Positions 50,334-59,308 are shown, numbered from the stretch's first letter. The stretch is 64,000 nt of DNA from Mucilaginibacter sp. SG564 (GCF_013149275.1 NZ_JABGNA010000002.1:646296-710295); one strand, 5' to 3'. Numbers and translations are program-made. The notes: a model not told the origin generated them from the sequence alone.

Positions 50334-51887
50334 TTATTTCGGCCCATAAGTAACTACCGGGATAATCATTTCTTCCAACGAAATCCCTCCGTGCTGGAAA
50401 GTTTCATTATAAAAGTTCACAAAGTGGTTGTAGTTATTCGGATATACAAAATAGCTGTCTTCCTTGGCAAACACAAAGCTTGAGCTCAGGTGCAGTTTAG
50501 GCAGCATGGCGTCATGCGGGTTGCGGATGTGGAATACCTCTTTGGCGTTGTAATTAAGGTTTTTGCCTTGTTTATAGCGCAGGTTGGTATTCGTATTACG
50601 ATCACCTACAATTTTGCTTGGATTTTTAACACGGATGGTACCATGATCGGTAGTGATGATCACGCGTACCTGTTTCTGAGCCAAAAATTTCAGTAGGTCA
50701 AACAGCGGCGAGTGTTCAAACCAGGATAATGTCAAGGAGCGGTATGCAGCATCATCACTCGCCAGCTCACGGATCATCTGCATGTCGGTACGGGCATGTG
50801 AAAGCATATCCACAAAGTTGTATACCACCACGTTCAGCTCGTTGTTCATCAGGTTACTCACCGATTCGTTCAGCGCACGACCTTCATCAATATTTAATAT
50901 TTTATGGTAAGAGTATTTGCACTCTTTGCGTAGTACACGTTTCAAATGGTCGGCAATAAATTCCGACTCATATAAATTCTTACCGCCTTCGTCTTCGTCG
51001 TTTTGCCACATGGTAGGGTAGCGTTTTTCCATTTCCAAAGGCATCAGGCCCGAAAATATGGAGTTACGGGCGTATTGCGTAGCGGTAGGCAGAATACTGT
51101 AATAAGTATCCTCCTCTTCCATCCTGAAGTATTCAGATATAATAGGGTTGATCACCTTAAACTGATCATACCTAAGGTTATCTATCAGGATAAAGAACAG
51201 CGGGCCATTGCCATCCAGTTTAGGGAAGACTTTCTTTTTAAACAGCTGCGGTGAACTGGTTGGAGCAAACTCCGGATTTTTGATCCAGTTTAAATAATTG
51301 CGCTCCACAAACTTGCAGAATTGTACGTTGGCTTCGGCTTTTTGCAGGGTAAGTATCTCGTGCATTCCGGCATCTTCCAGTTTTTCCAGTTCCAGCTCCC
51401 AGTATATCAGTTTCTTATAAACGTCGACCCATTCCTGGTGGCTCAGGTTGTCGTTAAGCGTCATGCCCAGCGTGCGGAAATCCATCTGGTAAGCCATGGT
51501 TGTTTTTTCGGTAACCAGGCGTTTGTTTTCGGTCAGCTTTTTTATCGTGAGCAAAATTTGCTTGGGATGCACCGGTTTAATGAGGTAATCATCAATCTTG
51601 GAACCAATGGCATCTTCCATCAGGTATTCTTCCTCGTTCTTGGTGATCAGTACAATAGGTACGTCATTGTTCAGATTTTTGATTTGCTGCAGGGTTTCCA
51701 GACCGGTTAAGCCCGGCATATTCTCATCCAGAAAAACCAGGTCGAAATAATGCTGCTTAAAAGCGTCAACGGCGTCGTTGCCGTTGGTTACGGTAGTTAC
51801 TTTGTATCCCTTTTCGTTAAGGAAAAGTATATGTGGTTTTAAAAGGTCAATTTCGTCATCGGCCCATAAAATGGTGGTGTCTTGCAT
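50334..51887 (-). CDS. porX: PorX-like response regulator with PglZ (alkaline phosphatase superfamily) domain
   Basis: A 517-residue regulator, the length of PorX of Porphyromonas gingivalis, which controls the type IX secretion system. The receiver domain has D10-D11-E12, phospho-acceptor D54 in FLDENMPGL and K104 in LIKPVHP. A helical linker (about 125-210) leads to the PglZ/alkaline-phosphatase-like domain with the metal-site motifs FILIDNLRYDQ, LPTATQYARNS and TTDHGTIRVKNP. PorX homologues have zinc phosphodiesterase activity (family knowledge). No porY kinase or T9SS structural gene lies in this window. Confidence 0.94.
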   Translation of the reverse strand: MQDTTILWADDEIDLLKPHILFLNEKGYKVTTVTNGNDAVDAFKQHYFDLVFLDENMPGLTGLETLQQIKNLNNDVPIVLITKNEEEYLMEDAIGSKIDDYLIKPVHPKQILLTIKKLTENKRLVTEKTTMAYQMDFRTLGMTLNDNLSHQEWVDVYKKLIYWELELEKLEDAGMHEILTLQKAEANVQFCKFVERNYLNWIKNPEFAPTSSPQLFKKKVFPKLDGNGPLFFILIDNLRYDQFKVINPIISEYFRMEEEDTYYSILPTATQYARNSIFSGLMPLEMEKRYPTMWQNDEDEGGKNLYESEFIADHLKRVLRKECKYSYHKILNIDEGRALNESVSNLMNNELNVVVYNFVDMLSHARTDMQMIRELASDDAAYRSLTLSWFEHSPLFDLLKFLAQKQVRVIITTDHGTIRVKNPSKIVGDRNTNTNLRYKQGKNLNYNAKEVFHIRNPHDAMLPKLHLSSSFVFAKEDSYFVYPNNYNHFVNFYNETFQHGGISLEEMIIPVVTYGPK

Positions 51888-51914
51888 AGTAGTATCTGTA
51901 GATTAAAAAAAGCT

Positions 51915-52036
51915 GTCTGAATCAGAATTAACTCTGTTGAGGGCTACGCCGTTTACAGGATTTGCTGAATTAAGCAGTTAAGTTAATGATACTTTTATTC
52001 TGTTAATTCATTAATTCTGAAAATTCTGATTCAGAC
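51915..52036. repeat. 15 bp terminal inverted repeat element, family K
   Basis: GTCTGAATCAGAATT at 51915-51929 and AATTCTGATTCAGAC at 52022-52036, with inner TTAATTCTG/CAGAATTA-type words. The same 15-mer occurs at 50033-50047, across the hisS stop codon. It lies in the divergent region between porX and the HD gene. Confidence 0.75.
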
Positions 52037-52114
52037 AATAAACCTCAAAGGGAGTAATTTGTTGTTGATAAGTAAAGGTATTAACAAAAATTAACAAACA
52101 TCATGCGCTTATTT

Positions 52115-52122
52115 TACCTTTG
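52115..52122 (+). promoter_or_regulatory. -7 promoter box of the HD-domain gene
   Basis: TACCTTTG, perfect TAnnTTTG, 30 bases before the TTG start at 52153. Confidence 0.5.
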
Positions 52123-52152
52123 TTTTACATTTTTGCATCGTAAAGAACCAAG

Positions 52153-53379
52153 TTGAATAAAAAGAAAATTATAAACGATCCTGTTTATGGCTTTATCAGC
52201 ATCCCTACCGAGCTGGTATTTGACCTCATCGAACACCCCTATTTTCAGCGGTTAAGATATATCAAACAGTTAGGTATGACCCACCTGGTATACCCGGGCG
52301 CGCTGCATACCCGTTTCCATCATGCCCTGGGCGCCATGCATCTAATGGCTATGGCCATTGAAACCCTGCGTAACAAAGGGCACCAGATTAGTCATGATGA
52401 AGAAGAAGCCTTAACCATAGCCATATTGCTGCACGATATTGGTCATGGTCCTTTCTCGCACGCGTTGGAGCGTACCATTATAGCGGGCGTAGCGCATGAA
52501 GATATATCGGCCATGCTGATGAACAAACTAAACGAGCAGTTTGGCGGCGGTTTAACTATGGCTATTGATATATTTAACGATACTTATCCACGCCGGTTTT
52601 TGCACCAACTGGTATCGAGTCAGCTGGATATGGACAGGCTGGATTACCTGAATCGTGATAGCTTTTTTACCGGTGTATCCGAAGGGGTGATCAGCTCAGA
52701 TCGTATCATCAAAATGCTGAACGTGAAGGATGATCATGTAGTGGTGGAAGCCAAAGGCATTTACTCTATCGAAAAATTTTTGATAGCCCGCCGGTTAATG
52801 TACTGGCAGGTTTATCTGCATAAAACGGTTATTGCCGGTGAAGAGTTGCTGGTTAAAGTATTCAAGCGTGGGCGCGAGTTGATATTACAGGGTGAAGACC
52901 TGTTTGCCACGCCGGCGCTGAAGCATTTTATCCAGGGTAATATTAGCCGCGAGGCTTTTAAGCAAGAGGATCATCACCTGGATATTTTCGCGAGTTTGGA
53001 CGATGCCGATATCATGTCGGCAGTAAAGGTTTGGGCAAACCATCTGGATTTTTTGTTGTCGACCCTGGCCAAAAACCTGGTGCAGCGAAATCTTTATCAT
53101 GTGGATATCACCAATGAAGAGCCGGATGCCGCGTTTGTTGAGCAGCTGACCAAAAAGGCGATGGAAAAATATGGTATCAGCGAGCAGGAAGCTTCCTATT
53201 TTGTTTTTACCACATCCATACGTAACAATGCTTATACGGCCGGCGATGGCAATATAGGGATACTGATGAAAAGCGGAGAGGTATATGATATAACCAAGGC
53301 CAGCGATAACTCCAACCTGGAAGCGCTGATCAAAACGGTCAAAAAACATATTACCTGTTATAGTAAAGATTTATTGTAG
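52153..53379 (+). CDS. HD-domain phosphohydrolase (dNTPase/SAMHD1-like)
   Basis: A 408-residue HD protein with a TTG start at 52153; no ATG or GTG in frame gives a complete N-terminus (KKIINDPVYGFISIPTELVF). The metal site is complete: R-x-x-H57-x-x-G60 in TRFHHALGAMH, H94-D95 in LLHDIGHGPFSHALE, and the later Asp in SQLDMDRLDYLNRDSFF (about 156-172). This order fits the dGTPase/SAMHD1 group of dNTP or nucleotide phosphohydrolases; YwfO-like proteins are close. It is the first gene of the conserved HD-lpxD-lpxC/fabZ-lpxA order of this phylum. Confidence 0.92.
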   Translation: MNKKKIINDPVYGFISIPTELVFDLIEHPYFQRLRYIKQLGMTHLVYPGALHTRFHHALGAMHLMAMAIETLRNKGHQISHDEEEALTIAILLHDIGHGPFSHALERTIIAGVAHEDISAMLMNKLNEQFGGGLTMAIDIFNDTYPRRFLHQLVSSQLDMDRLDYLNRDSFFTGVSEGVISSDRIIKMLNVKDDHVVVEAKGIYSIEKFLIARRLMYWQVYLHKTVIAGEELLVKVFKRGRELILQGEDLFATPALKHFIQGNISREAFKQEDHHLDIFASLDDADIMSAVKVWANHLDFLLSTLAKNLVQRNLYHVDITNEEPDAAFVEQLTKKAMEKYGISEQEASYFVFTTSIRNNAYTAGDGNIGILMKSGEVYDITKASDNSNLEALIKTVKKHITCYSKDLL

Positions 53380-53530
53380 GGGTAAATGACGGGCAAGGTG
53401 TCATACATTTTGAGTAATGGGTTTTGTAAATAATTTGCCTGAAAATGAAGATTTTATTAAGAGGAGCCTTCAAAATGGGCAACTCGCAGGTAACAACTAA
53501 TTAATAATTTGCTGCTTTAATTTTAACATT

Positions 53531-53538
53531 TAAATTTG
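53531..53538 (+). promoter_or_regulatory. -7 promoter box abutting lpxD
   Basis: TAAATTTG, perfect TAnnTTTG, 3 bases before ATG 53542. It overlaps the in-frame TTG at 53536, ruling that out as a likely start. Leaderless lpxD mRNA predicted. Confidence 0.55.
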
Positions 53539-53541
53539 TCG

Positions 53542-54585
53542 ATGCAATTTACTGCTCAGGAAATAAGTTTATTGCTCAACGGGACTGTTGAGGGTGATGC
53601 TTTTGTGAAAGTGGATAAGCTGGCTAAAATAGAAGAAGGTGAGGCTGGGAGCCTTACATTTTTGGCCAACCCCAAGTACGAACAGTTTCTATATACCACC
53701 AACGCTTCGGTGGTTATCATCAATCAGGATCTGCAGCTTACAGCACCAGTAAAAGGCACCCTGATACGCGTTGAAAATGCTTACAGCGCGTTCACCGTTT
53801 TGCTCGAACAATACAATACCCTAAAACTAAACAAAAAAGGCATCGAAGAGCCTTGCTTTATACACCCAACCGCGCAAGTTGGTGCCGATCCTTACATTGG
53901 TGCTTTCGCTTATATTGGTACCAATGTGAAGATTGGTGATCATTGCAAAATATATCCTAATGTTAACATTGGCGATAATGTTACTATAGGCAATAATGTT
54001 ACCTTGTTTTCGGGAGCTACCATTTATTTTGATTGTGTGATAGGCAATAACGTCATCATTCATTCAGGAGCCGTAATTGGCAGCGATGGATTTGGTTTTG
54101 CACCCAATCCCGACGGTACTTACACAAAAATTGCGCAGATTGGTAATGTGGTTATCGGTGATGATGTGGAGGTTGGCGCCAACACGGCTATTGACAGGGC
54201 CACTATGGGTTCAACAGTTATAGGCAAAGGTGTAAAGATAGATAACCTGGTGCAGATAGCACACAATGTTGAGGTTGGCGAGCATACGGTTATTGCAGGT
54301 CAGGCGGGCATATCAGGAAGTACCAAGATAGGCAAAAACGCTGTTATAGGCGGCCAGGTAGGCATTTCAGGGCATATAAATATAGCCAATGGCACGCAGT
54401 TATCTGCACAAAGTGGTATAAACAGTTCCATTACCGAAGAAGGTAAGGTTTGGGGAGGTACGCCTTATATGTCTTATAAAGATTATCTTCGCGCGCATTC
54501 CAAACTAAGGAAACTGCCCGAGCTGGATCGCAAGGTATACGAACTTGAAAAATTAATTGAAGAACTGAGAAAGAAAGGTCATTAG
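53542..54585 (+). CDS. lpxD: UDP-3-O-(3-hydroxyacyl)glucosamine N-acyltransferase
   Basis: LpxD adds the second acyl chain in lipid A synthesis. From ATG 53542 the protein has 347 residues: an N-terminal uridine-binding domain (about 1-100; [18 protein letters not shown]), then a left-handed beta helix of hexapeptide repeats (about 100-310; [20 protein letters not shown] type), with the catalytic His in [14 protein letters not shown] (about 234-247), and a C-terminal helix. First of three lipid A genes in order lpxD, lpxC/fabZ, lpxA. Confidence 0.96.
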   Translation: MQFTAQEISLLLNGTVEGDAFVKVDKLAKIEEGEAGSLTFLANPKYEQFLYTTNASVVIINQDLQLTAPVKGTLIRVENAYSAFTVLLEQYNTLKLNKKGIEEPCFIHPTAQVGADPYIGAFAYIGTNVKIGDHCKIYPNVNIGDNVTIGNNVTLFSGATIYFDCVIGNNVIIHSGAVIGSDGFGFAPNPDGTYTKIAQIGNVVIGDDVEVGANTAIDRATMGSTVIGKGVKIDNLVQIAHNVEVGEHTVIAGQAGISGSTKIGKNAVIGGQVGISGHINIANGTQLSAQSGINSSITEEGKVWGGTPYMSYKDYLRAHSKLRKLPELDRKVYELEKLIEELRKKGH

Positions 54586-54669
54586 TTCACTGGTTCATTA
54601 GTTCATTGGGTTTTGCCGGTGAGTTAATGAACTATTTACCAATGAACAATTGAACTAATGAACCAATGA
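54583..54669. repeat. Tandem-plus-inverted repeat, family F copy 1
   Basis: TTAGTTCACTGGTTCATTAG + TTCATTGGG on the left; TGAACAATTGAACTAATGAA + CCAATGAAC on the right. It overlaps the lpxD stop codon (TAG) and fills the gap to lpxC. Confidence 0.75.
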
Positions 54670-54679
54670 ACATTACAAA

Positions 54680-56089
54680 ATGAATGTAAAACAAAGAACT
54701 ATTAAAGCGCCGGTATCGGTTTCGGGTACAGGCTTACACACTGGTCAGCGTGTAACCATGACCTTTAACCCGGCGGCAGAAAACCATGGCTATAAATTCA
54801 GAAGAATTGATATGCCAGGTGCGCCGATCATTGATGCCGATGTTGATAATGTGACCGATACTTCGCGTGGTACCACCATTTCACAAAACGGGGCCACCGT
54901 AAACACGGTTGAACACGTGCTGGCAGCTTTAGTGGGTATGGAGATAGATAATGTGCTGATAGATATGGATGGCCCCGAAACACCCATTATGGATGGCAGC
55001 TCTATCCAGTTTGTTGACGTGATCATGGAAACCGGTCTGGTTGAACAGGAGGCCGATCGCGAATACTATCATATACCCTACAATATTCATTACTCCGAAG
55101 CCGACCGTAAAGTGGAGATGGTGGCTATGCCGCTTGATGATTATCGCTTTACCTGTATGGTTGACTATAACTCGCAGGTACTGGGTAGCCAGCATGCCAG
55201 CATATCAACCATTGCCGAATTTAAAAAAGAAATTGCCTCTTGCCGTACGTTTTGCTTTCTGCATGAGCTGGAAATGCTGTTAAAGCACGATCTGATTAAA
55301 GGCGGGGATCTGAACAACGCCATCGTAGTGGTGGATAAAGAGGTTGATGAAGAGGAGCTGAGCCACCTGGCCAAACTTTTTAACCGTAAAGACATTAAAG
55401 TAGCGCCACAGGGCATTTTAAATAATATCGAACTTCGCCATCAGAATGAGCCCGCAAGGCACAAACTGCTGGATATGATAGGCGATTTGGCCCTGGTAGG
55501 TGTTCCCTTGAAAGGACATATCATGGCTGCCCGGCCAGGGCACGCGGCCAACGTTGCTTTTGCCAAAAAGATAAAAGCGCTGATCAAAAAAGAGAAGAGC
55601 CGTAAACACGTAAAAGTGTATGATCCTAATATGACGCCGGTATATGATACCGTTCAGATCATGAAAATATTGCCCCACAGGCAGCCAATGCTCATGGTTG
55701 ATAAAATATTGGAGCTATCAAAAAGCCATGTGGTAGGATTAAAGAATGTAACCATGAACGAGGATCTGTTTATGGGGCACTTCCCTGGTTCGCCGCTTTT
55801 CCCAGGCGTATTGCAAATAGAGGCTATGGCGCAAACCGGGGGCATACTGGTATTGAATACCGTGCCTGATCCTGAAAATTATATTACCCTTTTCCTGAAA
55901 ATAGAGAACGCCCGCTTTAAAGACAAAGTTGTACCCGGCGATACCATTATCTTCCATTGCAGCCTGGTAGCTCCTATCAGACGCGGGATTGCCCAAATGA
56001 AAGGTATTGGAATGGTTGGCTCACGTATTGTGGTAGAAGCCGAACTGATGGCCCAAATTGTAAAAGTTAATAAATCTAACGAAGCATGA
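54680..56089 (+). CDS. lpxC/fabZ: Bifunctional UDP-3-O-acyl-GlcNAc deacetylase / 3-hydroxyacyl-ACP dehydratase
   Basis: A natural fusion typical of Bacteroidetes, 469 residues. The LpxC part (about 1-300) has GTGLHTGQRVTM, NTVEHVLAALVGMEIDN (zinc His), GPETPIMDGSS, and HKLLDMIGDLALVG with KGHIMAARPGH (zinc His/Asp and catalytic His). The FabZ part (about 325-469) has IMKILPHRQPMLMVDKI with the catalytic His and GHFPGSPLFPGVLQIEAMAQ with the Glu. Deacetylation commits the pathway to lipid A; FabZ makes the competing fatty-acid precursor, so fusion ties both together. Overlaps lpxA by 4 bp (ATGA). Confidence 0.97.
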   Translation: MNVKQRTIKAPVSVSGTGLHTGQRVTMTFNPAAENHGYKFRRIDMPGAPIIDADVDNVTDTSRGTTISQNGATVNTVEHVLAALVGMEIDNVLIDMDGPETPIMDGSSIQFVDVIMETGLVEQEADREYYHIPYNIHYSEADRKVEMVAMPLDDYRFTCMVDYNSQVLGSQHASISTIAEFKKEIASCRTFCFLHELEMLLKHDLIKGGDLNNAIVVVDKEVDEEELSHLAKLFNRKDIKVAPQGILNNIELRHQNEPARHKLLDMIGDLALVGVPLKGHIMAARPGHAANVAFAKKIKALIKKEKSRKHVKVYDPNMTPVYDTVQIMKILPHRQPMLMVDKILELSKSHVVGLKNVTMNEDLFMGHFPGSPLFPGVLQIEAMAQTGGILVLNTVPDPENYITLFLKIENARFKDKVVPGDTIIFHCSLVAPIRRGIAQMKGIGMVGSRIVVEAELMAQIVKVNKSNEA

Positions 56090-56871
56090 TCCAACCCTTA
56101 GCATACATACACCCGCAGGCCAAAATAGCCGACAACGTGGTGATAGAGCCTTTTGTAACCATCCACAAGGATGTTGAAATTGGCGAAGGTACCTGGATCG
56201 GCTCCAACTCCGTAATTATGGATGGTGCCCGCATCGGTAAAAACTGCCGTATATTTCCTGGCGCGGTAGTATCTGCCCCACCGCAGGATCTGAAATATAA
56301 GGGCGAGCAAAGCACCGTATCCATAGGCGATAACACCACCATACGCGAGTGTGTTACCCTTAATCGCGGTACCGCGCTGGATAAAAATACCACCACCATT
56401 GGCAGCAATTGCCTGCTGATGGCTTATGTGCACGTAGCACACGATTGCGTTATCGGCGATAATGTGATCATTGCCAACTCGGTACAATTAGCCGGGCACA
56501 TCAATATTTATGATTACGCTTTTGTGGGCGGTTCATCTGCTGTACATCAGTTTGTTGAGATCGGTGCGCATAGCATGATATCAGGCGGATCATTGGTACG
56601 TAAAGATGTTCCTCCCTTTACCAAGGCGGGGCGTGAGCCTTTATCCTACGTGGGTATCAATTCTGTTGGTCTGCGCCGCCGGGGTTTTTCGGCAGCAACC
56701 ATTAATGAGATCCAGGAGATCTACAGGATCATATTCCTGAAAAAATATAATGTGAGCAAGGCCCTTGATATTATCGAGGCTGAGTTTACCCCAAGCATCG
56801 AACGCGACGAGATCATTAACTTTTTGCAAAACTCGCAAAGAGGTATCATGAAGGGCTTCGGGAATACCTGA
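56086..56871 (+). CDS. lpxA: UDP-N-acetylglucosamine acyltransferase
   Basis: LpxA is the first enzyme of lipid A synthesis, moving 3-hydroxyacyl from ACP to UDP-GlcNAc. The 261 residues form a left-handed beta-helix with hexapeptide repeats from residue 5 (YIHPQAKIADNVVIEPF), the catalytic His in YVHVAHDCVIGDN (about 119-131) and a C-terminal helical tail (EIQEIYRIIFLKKYNVSKAL). The start overlaps the lpxC/fabZ stop, indicating translational coupling. Confidence 0.96.
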   Translation: MIQPLAYIHPQAKIADNVVIEPFVTIHKDVEIGEGTWIGSNSVIMDGARIGKNCRIFPGAVVSAPPQDLKYKGEQSTVSIGDNTTIRECVTLNRGTALDKNTTTIGSNCLLMAYVHVAHDCVIGDNVIIANSVQLAGHINIYDYAFVGGSSAVHQFVEIGAHSMISGGSLVRKDVPPFTKAGREPLSYVGINSVGLRRRGFSAATINEIQEIYRIIFLKKYNVSKALDIIEAEFTPSIERDEIINFLQNSQRGIMKGFGNT

Positions 56872-56872
56872 T

Positions 56873-57000
56873 AGTTCATGGGGTATAGTTGATGGTTCAT
56901 AGTAAAAAGAATTGCATTGAGTTATGAATCAGGAGATTTCCATAAACTATGAACCATCAACCATAGGCCTTCCATGATCTATGAACCATTATCTATAAGC
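56873..57000. repeat. Tandem-plus-inverted repeat, family F copy 2
   Basis: AGTTCATGGGGTATAGTTGA + TGGTTCATAG and CTATGAACCATCAACCATAG + ATCTATGAACCATTATC. It fills the gap between lpxA and the ABC gene. Confidence 0.75.
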
Positions 57001-57004
57001 TAAA

Positions 57005-57625
57005 ATGAACATCACCCTTCAAAACATCGGCCGTAGATTTAACCGCGACTGGATTTTCAGAGGGGTTGATTATACTTTTAACAGCGGCGGGGCTTACGCT
57101 ATATTAGGCCCAAATGGCTCGGGCAAATCTACACTGCTGCAGGTTTTAAATGCCAGTCTGAGCCCATCGACCGGAACTATCGACTATACTTTTCAGAATA
57201 AACCAGTTCACCCAACAGAGGTGTTTACCCATCTGAGTCTTGCCGCGCCCTACCTGGAGCTGATCGAAGAGTTTACGCTCACAGAAATGGTTGATTTTCA
57301 TTTTAAGTTTAAACAGTACAAACCGGGTATCGATAAAAAAGAACTGATAGGACTACTGAGTTTGGCTAAAAGCGAAAACAAGCTGATCAGGTATTTTTCG
57401 TCGGGGATGAAACAGCGTTTGAAGCTGATAATGGCCTTTTGTGCCGATACGCCTATCCTGATGCTGGATGAACCCACCTCCAACCTGGACACCCAGGGCG
57501 TCGACTGGTACCTGGGTCTGGTAGAGCAGTTTGCACACAACCGGCTCACCATTATCTGCTCTAACCAGGAACACGAGTACAGTTTTTGTAAAGAGCGCCT
57601 GAGTATTTCGGATTATAAGGGTTAG
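57005..57625 (+). CDS. ABC transporter ATP-binding protein
   Basis: A 206-residue ATPase subunit with Walker A GPNGSGKST (about 36-44), signature motif FSSGMKQRLKL (about 129-139; SSGM instead of LSGGQ), Walker B LMLDEPTSNLD (about 154-164) and a switch region ending at IICSNQEHEY, where the usual H-loop is replaced by NQEHE. The protein is short and has no membrane partner next to it. It occurs between lpxA and efp, an arrangement seen in related genomes (impression). Its substrate is unknown; CcmA-like or DrrA-like exporters are possible. Confidence 0.88.
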   Translation: MNITLQNIGRRFNRDWIFRGVDYTFNSGGAYAILGPNGSGKSTLLQVLNASLSPSTGTIDYTFQNKPVHPTEVFTHLSLAAPYLELIEEFTLTEMVDFHFKFKQYKPGIDKKELIGLLSLAKSENKLIRYFSSGMKQRLKLIMAFCADTPILMLDEPTSNLDTQGVDWYLGLVEQFAHNRLTIICSNQEHEYSFCKERLSISDYKG

Positions 57626-57748
57626 TGAGTAGTTGATTGAGTTAAACTCAGTAAAACATGGTAACTCAATCTAACTCCATTGTCCTAATCTAACTTAATC
57701 AACCAAATCAACTACTTAACCAAATCAACCACTCACTTAATCAACCAC
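57624..57748. repeat. Tandem-plus-inverted repeat, family E copy 4
   Basis: AGTGAGTAGTTGATTGAGTT on the left and a long right side with ATCAACCAAATCAACTACTT, AACCACTCACTTAATCAACC. It fills the gap between the ABC gene and the efp promoter box. Confidence 0.8.
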
Positions 57749-57751
57749 TTG

Positions 57752-57759
57752 TATCTTTG
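57752..57759 (+). promoter_or_regulatory. -7 promoter box of efp
   Basis: TATCTTTG, perfect TAnnTTTG, 38 bases before ATG 57798; implies efp has its own promoter. Confidence 0.55.
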
Positions 57760-57797
57760 CCGATAAGTAGCTAAGTTTGCGGCCTCAATATTTTTTT

Positions 57798-58361
57798 ATG
57801 GCTAAAGCATCAGATGTTAAAAATGGAAATGTGCTTCGCTTTAACGGCGAATTAGTGCAGGTTGAAGAGTTTTTACACCGCACACCAGGTAACTTACGTG
57901 CATTTTATCAGGCCCGTATGCGTAACGTAAAATCGGGTAAATTGGTTGAATACCGTTTCCGTACCGATGAAGAGGTAGATATTGCCCGGGTTGAAACAAA
58001 CGATTATCAATATTTATATGACGAGGGCGATTCATTGGTAGTAATGGATAACACTACTTATGATCAGCACAGCGTACCAAAAGCATTATTTGGCCCTGCG
58101 GTTAAGTTTTTAAAGGAAGGCATGAACGTGATTGTAGCTTTTGAAAGCGAAGAACCGATCATGGGTTCTATCCCGGGCTCGGCCGAACTGGAAATTACCT
58201 ACACCGAACCGGCGGTTAAAGGCGATACTTCAAGCGGCGCCCTTAAAAACGCTACCGTTGAAACTGGTGCCGAGATCCGTGTTCCCCTGTTTATCAACAT
58301 TGGCGACAAAGTAAAGGTAGATACCGCTACAGGCGCCTATGTTGAGCGTGTGAAAGCGTAA
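57798..58361 (+). CDS. efp: Elongation factor P, with Asn at the modification-site position
   Basis: EF-P rescues ribosomes stalled at polyproline. From ATG 57798 the protein has 187 residues (MAKASDVKNGNVLRF start; an upstream in-frame start would add seven) with three beta-barrel domains; the C-terminal signature VPLFINIGDKVKVDTATGAY is clear. The tip loop reads T29-P30-G31-N32-L33-R34-A35-F36 against KPGKGQAF of E. coli, so Asn32 occupies the place of Lys34, the residue that is beta-lysylated in E. coli (Arg is rhamnosylated in others). A modified residue may be absent or different here. Confidence 0.95.
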   Translation: MAKASDVKNGNVLRFNGELVQVEEFLHRTPGNLRAFYQARMRNVKSGKLVEYRFRTDEEVDIARVETNDYQYLYDEGDSLVVMDNTTYDQHSVPKALFGPAVKFLKEGMNVIVAFESEEPIMGSIPGSAELEITYTEPAVKGDTSSGALKNATVETGAEIRVPLFINIGDKVKVDTATGAYVERVKA

Positions 58362-58423
58362 AGCAGAGCCCCTTAGCGCCCCCTGAAGGGGGAACTTTTG
58401 AATTGCATATTACATTTCAGTAT

Positions 58424-58463
58424 AAAAAGGAAAGAGGCGCCATTTGGCGCCTCTTTCCTTTTT
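58424..58463. terminator. Bidirectional terminator between efp and xth
   Basis: AAAAAGGAAAGAGGCGCC (58424-58441), ATTT loop, GGCGCCTCTTTCCTTTTT (58446-58463): a perfect 18 bp stem with T tract. Confidence 0.88.
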
Positions 58464-58484
58464 ATATATTATAACTTTCCATAT

Positions 58485-58541
58485 CCGCTCGCAATGACGC
58501 GGTGGTTAATCGCTCCCCCTTTAGGGGGGGCGGGGGGCCTA
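58485..58541. repeat. Fragments of two repeat families after xth
   Basis: CGCTCGCAATGACGCGG is the right end of a family A element; CTCCCCCTTTAGGGGGGGCG + GGGGGCC is a copy of the CCCCCT/AGGGGG family (also 50306, 58372 and inside thrB). It runs into the stop codon of xth. Confidence 0.6.
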
Positions 58542-59306
58542 AAACTCCAGCTCCAGCAGCACCGGGCAATGATCTGAGTGCTTAGCCTCGGGTAAAATGG
58601 CGGCGCGTTTAATGTTGGCTTCCAGTTCGGTACTGACCATGGCATAATCAATACGCCAGCCTAAGTTTTTACCTCTTGCCCCTGCTCTGAAACTCCACCA
58701 GGTATAGTTATGTGGTTCTTTGTTGAGATGACGGAAGGTGTCGATAAATCCCCCTTCAATAAATTTCTCCATCCATTCACGTTCTTCGGGCAAAAAGCCG
58801 GAAGAGTTGGCATTTGATTTAGGGTTGTGAATATCAATAGGACGGTGACAGATATTATAATCGCCGCATATCACCAGCTTGGGGTACTGGCTTTTAAGCA
58901 GGGTAAGGTATCTGCCAAACTCATCTAAAAAGCGGTATTTAAACACCTGGCGCTCATCGCCGCTGGAACCCGAAGGGAAGTAAACGCTCATGACAGATAC
59001 TTCATCAAAATCAACACGGATGCAACGGCCCTCGCGGTCAAAATCGGGGATGCCGCAACCGTATTCAATATGTTTAGGTGTTTGTTTACTAAAGATGGCG
59101 GTACCGCTATAGCCCTTTTTCTCGGCCGGGAACCAGTAATGTTTGTAGCCCAGCTGATCAACCAGGCCAAGATCGGTCAGTACATCAGGTGTAGCCTTAA
59201 TTTCTTGCAGGCAAACCACATCGGCATCAGTAGCCTGTAACCATGCCAGCCAGTTTTTGTTGATAGCCGAGCGGATACCATTAACGTTATAGGTAATTAT
59301 TTTCAT
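58539..59306 (-). CDS. xth: Exodeoxyribonuclease III
   Basis: A 255-residue AP endonuclease/3' exonuclease of the ExoIII (XthA/ExoA) type. Key motifs in order: IITYNVNGIRSAI with the Asn, VVCLQEIKA with the metal-binding Glu (about 31-39), YSGTAIFSK, CGDYNICHRPIDIHNPKSN with catalytic Asp/Asn (about 143-161), RIDYAMVS, and C-terminal AKHSDHCPVLLELEF with the catalytic Asp-His. All active-site residues are present. It acts on abasic sites left by glycosylases such as Tag. The upstream gap is a repeat; no promoter box recognised. Confidence 0.96.
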   Translation of the reverse strand: MKIITYNVNGIRSAINKNWLAWLQATDADVVCLQEIKATPDVLTDLGLVDQLGYKHYWFPAEKKGYSGTAIFSKQTPKHIEYGCGIPDFDREGRCIRVDFDEVSVMSVYFPSGSSGDERQVFKYRFLDEFGRYLTLLKSQYPKLVICGDYNICHRPIDIHNPKSNANSSGFLPEEREWMEKFIEGGFIDTFRHLNKEPHNYTWWSFRAGARGKNLGWRIDYAMVSTELEANIKRAAILPEAKHSDHCPVLLELEF

Positions 59307-59308
59307 TT

